64,000 bases of DNA. It comes from Desulfatitalea alkaliphila (GTDB taxonomy: Bacteria; Desulfobacterota; Desulfobacteria; Desulfobacterales; Desulfosarcinaceae). The notes under the pieces were generated by a model. It made no database searches, was not told where the DNA came from, and worked only from the letters and a program-made list of their open reading frames with translations. The stretch covers positions 1 through 64,000 of the forward strand of contig NZ_JALJRB010000015.1 in assembly GCF_022968795.1 (NCBI RefSeq), given 5' to 3'. Position 1 is the stretch's first letter. Each line of letters opens with the position of its first letter. A program made the position numbers and the translations under genes. Below, piece by piece: positions 45,713 through 52,992 of the stretch.

Positions 45713-46176
45713 AGGCGCACCGTTTTGGGGTCGACGGCCACCGGCGTGCCCTTGGCGTTCACCGCGCAGTGCTTGGTGAAGCCGATGCAGACGATATCGC
45801 CGCTCTCCTGGTGGGTGATAATGTAGTCGAAACGCAACTTGACCCGTTCCATGGGACCGGGACGGGTGTGAATGAGCATGGCGTCATCGTAGCGCAGCGG
45901 CCGGTAGTAGTCGATGCCGGTGGAGATGATGGGGTAGACAAAACCGCTCTCTTCGATCTCCCGGTACGGATAGGCCGCCTCGCGCATCAGCGAGGCGCGG
46001 CCAAATTCGAAATAGCGCAGGTAGTTGGCATGGTACACCACCTGGGAGCGGTCGGTGTCGGCATAGAGGGTGCGCAAACGGCAGCGGTGCCAGACCAGGC
46101 CGGTGGTGTCGTCGCACACACAGGATTGGAACGCCGCGTCGTCAAGGGGTCGGGGCACGAAGGGTTTGGGTCGCAT
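45691..46176 (-). CDS. Hotdog thioesterase, 4HBT family (ApeK-like)
   Basis: A 161-residue acyl-CoA/ACP thioesterase-like protein. The signature YADTDRSQVVYHANYLRYFEFGR contains the catalytic Asp of the 4-hydroxybenzoyl-CoA thioesterase type, and ISTGIDYYRPLRYDD follows the central strand. Its ATG comes immediately after the TGA of the ketosynthase gene (no spacer), so it is translated from the same message. Likely hydrolyses or transfers the product or aberrant intermediates from ACP. Confidence 0.88.
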   Translation of the reverse strand: MRPKPFVPRPLDDAAFQSCVCDDTTGLVWHRCRLRTLYADTDRSQVVYHANYLRYFEFGRASLMREAAYPYREIEESGFVYPIISTGIDYYRPLRYDDAMLIHTRPGPMERVKLRFDYIITHQESGDIVCIGFTKHCAVNAKGTPVAVDPKTVRLWEIFPK

Positions 46177-47442
46177 TCAAACCCCCCGGAAAACGATGCA
46201 GCAGTTGGTGCCGCCGAAGCCGAAGGCGTTGGACAGAAAATGCTCGTAGGTGTGCCGCCGCGCCGCGTTGGGTACCACATCCACATCGGCCAGATCGGGA
46301 TCGGGGATGTGGTTGGCGGTGGGCAGCAGGATGCCCCGCCGCATGGCCTCGATGCCGAGCGCCGCTTCGATGGCCGCCGCGGCGCCCAGGGTGTGGCCGA
46401 TCTGGGATTTGTTGGCGGTCACCGTCACCCGCTGCAAATCGTTGCCGAAAATGGCGCGCAAACATTCCACCTCCACCTTGTCCCCTTTGGGTGTGGAGGT
46501 GCCGTGGGCATTGACGTGGGGAATGTCCGCGGCCGTCAAACCGGCATCGTCGATGGCTTCGGCCATGGCCCGGATGATGGTGGGCTTGTGGGGCAGGGTG
46601 AAATGATGTGCGTCGGAGGACCATCCCACCCCCACCACTTCGGCCTTGGGGGTCAACCCCAGGGTTTTGACACGCTCTTCGGCTGCCAGCACCAGCGCGC
46701 CCGCGCCCTCGGCCAACACGAACCCCTTGCGATCGATGCTGTAGGGCCGGGAGGCCTGGGCAGGATCCCCATGGGCGCGATCGCCCGGCTCGACCTTGAT
46801 GGTGGCCCACATGTTGGCGAAGCCTTGAATGATCTCGGGGATCAGGCAGGTTTCCACCCCGCCGGCGATGACAAAATCGCAATCGCCGTCACGGATCATG
46901 CGCGCCCCCAGGGCGATGGCATGGTTGCCCGATGCGCAGGCCCCCTGGGGCGAAAAGATGGGGCCGGTGAAACCCAACTGCATACCCGCCTTGCCCGCCG
47001 GTAGATTGGCGCACAAATTGGGCAACAGATAGGGACTCACTTTGGTGGCGCCGTGGCGGGTGTAATTCTGGATGGCAATGCGCAGGGCATCGCTGCCGTT
47101 GAGGGCCGATCCGATCAGGCAGGCGGTGCGCGGCGCGGTCTCATCGTCCATGACCAGGCCGGCATCGGCCAGGGCGCGCCGGCACAGCACCATGGTCAGA
47201 AATACAAAATCGGCGTTCCAGTTGCGGGCCTCTCGCGTTTCGATATGGCCGTCGGCCAAAGGGTCCCAGTCCGGAATTTCGCCCACCACATTGCTGCGGG
47301 AGGTGGTCTGACAGCGGGTCACGCGCCGGAACCCGGCCTCGCCGCGCAGGGCGCGTTGCCAGGTACTCTCGAAGGTGCTGCCCAGTGCCGTGGCGGCATC
47401 GTAGCCGACGACGTAAACTTTGCGATTCAGTGGTGCTTTCAT
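46177..47442 (-). CDS. Beta-ketoacyl-ACP synthase (FabF/ApeO-R-like)
   Basis: A 421-residue thiolase-fold condensing enzyme. Catalytic triad present: Cys in SPQGACASGNHA, His in VNAHGTSTPKGD and His in NKSQIGHTLGAA, with the C-terminal GFGGTNCC. Extends an acyl chain with malonyl-ACP. It overlaps the preceding ketosynthase gene as ATGA and abuts the thioesterase gene. Together with its neighbour and the fused ketosynthase it gives the locus three apparently active condensing enzymes. Confidence 0.93.
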   Translation of the reverse strand: MKAPLNRKVYVVGYDAATALGSTFESTWQRALRGEAGFRRVTRCQTTSRSNVVGEIPDWDPLADGHIETREARNWNADFVFLTMVLCRRALADAGLVMDDETAPRTACLIGSALNGSDALRIAIQNYTRHGATKVSPYLLPNLCANLPAGKAGMQLGFTGPIFSPQGACASGNHAIALGARMIRDGDCDFVIAGGVETCLIPEIIQGFANMWATIKVEPGDRAHGDPAQASRPYSIDRKGFVLAEGAGALVLAAEERVKTLGLTPKAEVVGVGWSSDAHHFTLPHKPTIIRAMAEAIDDAGLTAADIPHVNAHGTSTPKGDKVEVECLRAIFGNDLQRVTVTANKSQIGHTLGAAAAIEAALGIEAMRRGILLPTANHIPDPDLADVDVVPNAARRHTYEHFLSNAFGFGGTNCCIVFRGV

Positions 47443-48689
47443 TGAACCTTCTCAAAGACGATACAAGCGTTGCAGCCTCCGAAACCGAAGGCGTTTTTGA
47501 GCACATGGGTCTGGTCCACCTTGCGTCGGCCTTCGGCCACGCAATCGATGGGCAGTTCCGGGTCGGGTTGGTGGTTGATGGTGGGCGGCAGCACCCCGTC
47601 GCGCAGCCCCAAAAAGGCGAAGATGGATTCGATGGCGCTGGAGGCCCCCATGGCATGCCCGATCAAAGACTTGTTGGCGGTCACCGGCGGCATGGCCTTG
47701 CCGAAAACCGCCCGCAGGGCATCGAACTCCACCTTGTCCCCCACCCGCGTGGAGGCGGCATGGGCGTTGACGGCGTCCACGTCTGTCGGCGCTATGCCGG
47801 CCCGCACAATGCTCTGCTGGATGCAACGCTGCACCGTGGGCAAGTGGGGCGCCACGAAATGGTGGGCATCGGAACTCATGCCCCAGCCGGCGACGGCCAC
47901 GTCGTGAGCCAAGCCTTGGGCCCGGGCGAAGTCGCTGCGCGCCAGGATAATGCACCCGGCTCCCTCGGCGATCACAAACCCGCGCCGATGAAGTGAAAAG
48001 GGCCGACTGGCCAGGGCCGGCGATTCCTCGGGTTGTCCCGGCTTGGGCACATAGGCGCCGCCCATGGTGGCGAAACCGGCCACGATGGGTTCCACAAGGG
48101 CGAAATCCACCGCGCCGCACAACACCACATCGGCCTGGTCCTGGGCCAGCAGCATGGCGCCGGTGATCATGGAACTGACCCCGGTGGCGCAGGCGGTGAT
48201 GGTGCTGATGATGGGGCCCGTGGCACCGGTGTGCATGGAGACCTTGCCGGTCACCATGTTGATGCAGGCATTGGGATTGACACACGGCAAGGGCAGAGTG
48301 CCGTGGGCCGCCAATTTACGGTCGGCGGCCAGCACCGTATCCAAGCCGCCCACGGCCGAACTGTAGGTGATGGCCGTTCGCGGCGCCAATTCGGGGGTGA
48401 TCTCCAGGCCGCATCGTTCCAAGGCCCGCTGCACCGTCAGCAAGGCATACTTGAAGATGGGCGACGGCCAGCGCGCCTGCTCCCTGGGCTTGAGAAAGGG
48501 ATAGGCCAGATGATCGATGTCGGGCGCCTGGCCGGCGATGCGCACCGGAAAATCGTCTCCGGGAGCGAACCGGGTCAGCGGACCGACACCGCTTCGGCCG
48601 GCCAGGGCGGCCTGCCACTGGGCCTCCAGGTCGATCCCCAGGGGCGATATCGCATCATAGCCGATGATGACCGCACTTTTGGCGTCCAT
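47439..48689 (-). CDS. Beta-ketoacyl-ACP synthase
   Basis: A 416-residue condensing enzyme, paralogous to the next gene. Triad: Cys in ISTITACATGVSS, His in VNAHAASTRVGD and His in NKSLIGHAMGAS; C-terminal FGGCNACIVFE. The HAAST variant in place of the usual HGTST is a small departure at the first histidine. Weak ribosome binding site; about 60 bases separate it from the upstream radical SAM gene, and its stop overlaps the following ketosynthase start. Confidence 0.92.
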   Translation of the reverse strand: MDAKSAVIIGYDAISPLGIDLEAQWQAALAGRSGVGPLTRFAPGDDFPVRIAGQAPDIDHLAYPFLKPREQARWPSPIFKYALLTVQRALERCGLEITPELAPRTAITYSSAVGGLDTVLAADRKLAAHGTLPLPCVNPNACINMVTGKVSMHTGATGPIISTITACATGVSSMITGAMLLAQDQADVVLCGAVDFALVEPIVAGFATMGGAYVPKPGQPEESPALASRPFSLHRRGFVIAEGAGCIILARSDFARAQGLAHDVAVAGWGMSSDAHHFVAPHLPTVQRCIQQSIVRAGIAPTDVDAVNAHAASTRVGDKVEFDALRAVFGKAMPPVTANKSLIGHAMGASSAIESIFAFLGLRDGVLPPTINHQPDPELPIDCVAEGRRKVDQTHVLKNAFGFGGCNACIVFEKVQ

Positions 48690-48749
48690 AAAGTCAACTG
48701 CCGACCGAAAGATCGCTTGCGAAAAGCGACCGAATCATCGGCATCCTCC

Positions 48750-49748
48750 CTACCATGGGATGAACTGGTAGAGCTTGGCGAACATTTCGTAAACCTCGAT
48801 CCAGTTCTGCAAATCCTTGGTCGAGCGCATATGGGACCGCTTGTTGACCATCACCCAGCTCATGTGGGCCGCCCCGTCCTTGCAGGTGGTGCAGTCGCGG
48901 GTCTCGGAGGTGCAGCAGCGGTGCATGGTCTGCAAATCGGAAGCCCAGCGGATGAAGTTGGTCAGGCGCCGGGGCTGCGGATTGCGGTGATCCAGGGGTT
49001 GGGTCACCGAAGGGCACTCCATCCAGCCGAAGGGCCGCCCCAGCATGCGGCCGGTGGTGATGATCTCGTGGTAGTATTTGGAGGAGATGACCGTGTCGGG
49101 ATAGGCGTCCAGCATGGCGTCCATCTCCTGCCGGATGGTGCTCAGCTCCTCCGGCTGCCAGGAGAAGCCGTCCACCCCTTCGTCGTTGGAAAGCAGCTGC
49201 ATGTGCACCTTGAGCCCCACATCGCGGATTTTACGGATGATGCGCTCGGTCTGGCCGATCTGCCGCGGCGTGATGGTGTACAGGTAGTAGACGTAAGGAT
49301 CGCCGGCGTAATGGCGACTCGAAACGGCGAAGGTGTCCTTGCCGCGCAGCAGCTTTTCGGCCGCCTCGTCGCCCCACAAGGAGATGCCGATCATCATGTC
49401 GGGAAAACGGTCCCGGGGCACCTTGATCAAGCCGTTGGTGGCGCAAAAAGTGGGCAATCTTTTGTAAAACGCCTCCACCCGGTCCAGACAGAGGGTGGGC
49501 TCGCCGCCGATCAGGATGGCCAGGTTGACCCCCCGTTCCATCTCCTTGTCGATGAAGGTCTCCCAACGGTGAAGGTCCATCTCCTCCGGGGCGGCCTCGT
49601 GTTCGCCGGATGAAAAGAAAAAGCAGCCCTTGCAGCGCAGATTGCAACGATTGGTCACGTCGTAGATGGAGCTGCGGATGTTGAGCTTGGAAATCTTCTT
49701 GTAGCGTGCATACCAATGTTCATCCAGCAGCGAGCTGACGGTCTTCAT
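48750..49748 (-). CDS. Radical SAM protein (tandem paralogue 2)
   Basis: 332 residues. Radical SAM site C35-x3-C39-x2-C42 (RCNLRCKGC), SAM motif GGEPTL, and strand motif ATNGLIKVP. Near the C-terminus it has CC-x7-C-x2-C (CCTSETRDCTTC), likely ligands of an auxiliary cluster. It shares DVTNRCN-RC-GCFFF, GxEPxL, ATNGL-K-P, ISLWG and the C-terminal CC...DCxxC with the preceding gene, so the two are duplicates that have diverged. Ribosome binding site GAGGAAA. The substrate is unknown; its position suggests modification of the ACP-bound chain. Confidence 0.88.
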   Translation of the reverse strand: MKTVSSLLDEHWYARYKKISKLNIRSSIYDVTNRCNLRCKGCFFFSSGEHEAAPEEMDLHRWETFIDKEMERGVNLAILIGGEPTLCLDRVEAFYKRLPTFCATNGLIKVPRDRFPDMMIGISLWGDEAAEKLLRGKDTFAVSSRHYAGDPYVYYLYTITPRQIGQTERIIRKIRDVGLKVHMQLLSNDEGVDGFSWQPEELSTIRQEMDAMLDAYPDTVISSKYYHEIITTGRMLGRPFGWMECPSVTQPLDHRNPQPRRLTNFIRWASDLQTMHRCCTSETRDCTTCKDGAAHMSWVMVNKRSHMRSTKDLQNWIEVYEMFAKLYQFIPW

Positions 49749-49784
49749 GATGGCATTTCCTCACATAACAAATACAGGCACTTC

Positions 49785-50885
49785 CTAAAAAAGGGCGAAC
49801 CCCGGTGGTGATACGGGGGCCGAGCACAAGTTGTTTCCTTTGGGATAGTCGCTGACCCACACCGCCAGGTAGGTGTCCACATAATCGAGCCACGCGTTGA
49901 AGGTATCCGGATCGGTGGCATGGCGAAACAGACGCGCCGTCACCACCGCGCTGCCGGCCGCGTAGTGGCGGCAGTCATCGCAATCGGTGTCGGGTACGCA
50001 GCAGGCGACGCTGCGGTCCCAGTTCAGGTCGGTGCGGTACTGGCGGAAAGAACGTCCCAGGCCGATATCGGTGGAAGGATTGCATCGCGGGTATGAGCAA
50101 CCGTAAAGGGCGTGCAACCCCAGGCGATGGGTGTGGGCCACGGCATTGTATGGCGAGAAAAGCACGGTGTCGGGGTGATTCGCCAACAAGGTCAGCATAG
50201 CCTGCCGCGTCCGACGCAGGGAATCTTCCGTGTGGCGCAAGGTGCCCGTGTAGCCCACCGGCGAAGAGAAGACGTTGAAGGTGATTTTACACCCTTGGGA
50301 TGCCAACTGCCGGGTGACCTCTTCGGCTTCTTCGATGTTGTGGGGCGTGAAGGTGTAGACGAACACCGCCCGGGCATCGTCGCGGTAGTTTTCGATCTGC
50401 CGCTGCAACATGTGCTTGGCGTTGCGGATGCGCTCGCTGGTGCGGTCGTTGCCCCACACGGAGATATGGATCTTGTATCCCACCTGCGCGGGAATCTTGC
50501 GCAAACCGTTGGTGGCGATGGCCCCCAGGGGCATCTGCTCATGGCAAACCGTCAGCAGCTCGGGCACCAGGGAGGGTTCGGCACCGGCCAGCACCACATA
50601 GGTGATACCGCGCGCCTTCTCGGACTGCATCAGGGCCCGCCAGGCTTCAGGGTCCGACACTTCCCGGGCGTGCTGCTTTTCGCCCTCAAAATAGTAGCAT
50701 CCGTCGCAGCGTATGTTGCAACGGTGGGTCATGTCATAGGTGGATTCGCGCAGAAAAAAGTACTGCCGCACCTTCTCCCACCGCTCACGCACCGCCGCAT
50801 CGGCGATCAACTCGGAGAACTTCCATTGCCTTGCGGCGCCCCCGGCCCCTTCGGCCGAAGGCGCGGCCTCATTTTGTTCCACCAT
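49785..50885 (-). CDS. Radical SAM protein (tandem paralogue 1)
   Basis: 366 residues. Radical SAM site C56-x3-C60-x2-C63 (RCNIRCDGC), AGAEPSL where GGEP is usual, ATNGLRKIP, ISVWGND, and a C-terminal CC-x5-C-x2-C (CCVPDTDCDDC). Its ATG overlaps the TAA stop of the ACP gene by one base (TAATG), so ACP and radical SAM enzyme are translationally coupled. An Ala/Gly-rich N-terminal tail of about 20 residues precedes the domain. Confidence 0.88.
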   Translation of the reverse strand: MVEQNEAAPSAEGAGGAARQWKFSELIADAAVRERWEKVRQYFFLRESTYDMTHRCNIRCDGCYYFEGEKQHAREVSDPEAWRALMQSEKARGITYVVLAGAEPSLVPELLTVCHEQMPLGAIATNGLRKIPAQVGYKIHISVWGNDRTSERIRNAKHMLQRQIENYRDDARAVFVYTFTPHNIEEAEEVTRQLASQGCKITFNVFSSPVGYTGTLRHTEDSLRRTRQAMLTLLANHPDTVLFSPYNAVAHTHRLGLHALYGCSYPRCNPSTDIGLGRSFRQYRTDLNWDRSVACCVPDTDCDDCRHYAAGSAVVTARLFRHATDPDTFNAWLDYVDTYLAVWVSDYPKGNNLCSAPVSPPGFALF

Positions 50886-51160
50886 TACGCCTCGGCTGTC
50901 CGTTTCTTGTAAATGTATTCCGAAATCAGGCGCAGTGTGGTCAGCTTGGGATAATCGTCCTCGTCGATGCGCACGGCATATTGGTCCCGCAGCACCAGGG
51001 CCACGGTGGCCAAATCCATACTGTCGATGCCCACCTCGTCCACCAGGTCGATGTCGGGGTCGAAGGTTTCGGCCGTGACATCCTCCAGCTTCAGTTCCTC
51101 AATCATGATTCGGGCGATATCGCGAATCATCCGGTCCAGATCAGTTGTTACCACCGCCAT
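50885..51160 (-). CDS. Acyl carrier protein (second ACP of the locus)
   Basis: A 91-residue acidic protein with the phosphopantetheine attachment Ser47 in EVGIDSMDLATV and helix I IARIMIEELKLEDV. It carries growing acyl chains as thioesters. It lies between the ApeI-like dehydratase and the tandem radical SAM genes and is coupled to the latter. Distinct from the first ACP of the operon (about 30% similar by eye), so the two may serve different steps. Confidence 0.92.
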   Translation of the reverse strand: MAVVTTDLDRMIRDIARIMIEELKLEDVTAETFDPDIDLVDEVGIDSMDLATVALVLRDQYAVRIDEDDYPKLTTLRLISEYIYKKRTAEA

Positions 51161-51165
51161 GCCTG

Positions 51166-51555
51166 TTATTCTCCTTTAGCAGAATCTTTTGCCTCTTTGG
51201 CGCCGGCCGCCGCCACCACCATGTTGCCGCTGCAGACCAGCACTTCGTCCTTGCTGATGCGAAAGCTGTAATTGTCGTTTTTCCCCGGCCGGGCCTCGGC
51301 CGTAACCACCAGGTGATCGTCCGGCAGCACCATCTGCTTAAATCGCACCCGACTCACCTCCACCACCCGCAGGGGCATTTCCCGAGCGTGGCGGAGGACA
51401 TCCAGCACCATTCCCAACTGAGCAACTCCCGGAAGAATCGGATGGCCGGGGAAATGGCCGTTGAACCAGGGGGACGACGGTGGCACGTGCACATCGGCCG
51501 ACGGGCATTGCGCATCATAAGGCGTTCGAATTGTTAGATGATACCACACAGCCAT
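51166..51555 (-). CDS. ApeI-like hotdog 3-hydroxyacyl-ACP dehydratase
   Basis: A 129-residue single hotdog. FNGHFPGHPILPGVAQLGMV matches the FabZ/ApeI active-site helix with the catalytic His kept; the Glu that FabZ carries four residues after PGV is Gly here, as in ApeI-like proteins, where the motif is PGVxQL. ApeI acts in dehydration during aryl-polyene chain growth. Start chosen at ATG 51555; a GTG at 51636 would add 27 residues without a convincing site. Five bases separate it from the ACP gene. Confidence 0.85.
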   Translation of the reverse strand: MAVWYHLTIRTPYDAQCPSADVHVPPSSPWFNGHFPGHPILPGVAQLGMVLDVLRHAREMPLRVVEVSRVRFKQMVLPDDHLVVTAEARPGKNDNYSFRISKDEVLVCSGNMVVAAAGAKEAKDSAKGE

Positions 51556-51642
51556 TTTTATTGTAAATCCTGTTTTGCATTCCCCCCAACGGCGCTTCGC
51601 ACCGACCGCCGCAATCGATCCACCCGGTGACGCCACTCTGTT

Positions 51643-52992
51643 TCAACGGACCAGGTATTCCCACAACGGCCCTGAGAAACCGCGCCGATACATGCGGGCC
51701 ATGATTTTAACCACCTTTTCCCCGCCGGCCCCCACCACCCAGTTGTCCCGCTGTCGGGCGTGCCCGGTCACCTGCGTGATCACATGGTCCATGGCCAGGC
51801 CGGGTGGGCGATAAAACACCGGTTCGAGCAGGTTGTCGCCGGTACTGATCTGCGCCTCGGCCACAGCCCGTTGGTAAAGGTCCGTATGAGGGTAAATGCG
51901 CATCCCGGCAAAGAGGAATAGAACGCATTTTTCCAACCTGTCAATACGCTCCAACGATTCGGCCACCGTTTGCGCCGTTTCGCCGGGACCACCGAACAGG
52001 AAATAGTGGGCCACATGCAGTCCGGCCGCCACGGCGGCTTTATGGGCCACCTTGACCTGATCGGTGTGAAACGGTTTGCCGTAGGCCTTGAGCACCGCGT
52101 CACAGAACGCCTCGGTACCGAACTCCACGTGGCGCAAGCCGCATCCGGCCAGGGTGTCGAAATAGCCGTCGGGCAGCGCCGTGGGCGCGAAAAACCCGCC
52201 CCAGGGAATGGTCACCCCCGCATCCCGCAGGGCCTGACCGACGGCCAGGCTGTGGGGGATATCGGCATTGAAGGCCGAGTCCGTGAGAAAAATATATTTG
52301 GCGCCGGCCTCCTGGAGCTGCCGGGCGATGCGGCCGATGATTTCGGGTGGTTCGCAACGCATGTGCCGCCCCTCGATGCGCGGATAGGTGCAGTAAACAC
52401 AGCGAAAGGGGCAACCCCGCTTGGTTTGCAGATTGAGCATGCCGCCGTTGCGCAAGTAGAAATCGGTGTGCGCTGCATCGGGGTCGAAGCGCCGCGCCCC
52501 TGCGCCCGCCAATGGCGGCGGGGCACCGCGCCGGCCGCCGCGAACGATCACCCCCGGCACCGCCAGGGGGTCTTGCCCGTTGGCAAGGGCATCGAGCAGC
52601 AATCCCAACCGCTCGCCCTCGCCCACGATGCCGTAATCGGCCGCCAAGGCGTCCATGATCTCGCGGGGAAACAGGGTGAAACCGCTGCCGCCCAAAATGA
52701 CGGGGCCATTGCAGCAGCGCCGCACCCTTTCCACCAAGTCGCGGTAGCCGGGAATGTAGCCCCTGGGGTCGGTGATATCGGTGTTGTCGATGTTGCGCAG
52801 GGAAAGGCCGATCACCTCCGGCGCGAAGGCGCCGACGGCATCTTCCAGGGTAAGGCCCTCGGGCAACCGGTTCATGTCCAGCACCCTGACGGTGTGATCG
52901 GCGGCGATGGCCCCGGCCACATAGTCCAACCCCAGCGGATAAACCGGGTAGGGCTCGCGCACCGTATTGGCCGATAGCAGCAACACCTTCAT
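51643..52992 (-). CDS. B12-binding-type radical SAM protein
   Basis: 449 residues. The N-terminal third resembles a cobalamin-binding Rossmann domain of class B radical SAM enzymes (KVLLLSANTVREPYPVYPLG, PEVIGLSLRNIDN, GPVILGGSGFTLFP, YGIVGEGE). The radical SAM site is C194-x3-C198-x2-C201 (RGCPFRCVYC), followed by IFLTDSAFNAD and FFLFGGPGET. Enzymes of this architecture often methylate unactivated carbons or rearrange skeletons. The ATG at 52992 overlaps the TGA of the ketosynthase fusion (ATGA), tying it to the condensing enzyme. Confidence 0.88.
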   Translation of the reverse strand: MKVLLLSANTVREPYPVYPLGLDYVAGAIAADHTVRVLDMNRLPEGLTLEDAVGAFAPEVIGLSLRNIDNTDITDPRGYIPGYRDLVERVRRCCNGPVILGGSGFTLFPREIMDALAADYGIVGEGERLGLLLDALANGQDPLAVPGVIVRGGRRGAPPPLAGAGARRFDPDAAHTDFYLRNGGMLNLQTKRGCPFRCVYCTYPRIEGRHMRCEPPEIIGRIARQLQEAGAKYIFLTDSAFNADIPHSLAVGQALRDAGVTIPWGGFFAPTALPDGYFDTLAGCGLRHVEFGTEAFCDAVLKAYGKPFHTDQVKVAHKAAVAAGLHVAHYFLFGGPGETAQTVAESLERIDRLEKCVLFLFAGMRIYPHTDLYQRAVAEAQISTGDNLLEPVFYRPPGLAMDHVITQVTGHARQRDNWVVGAGGEKVVKIMARMYRRGFSGPLWEYLVR

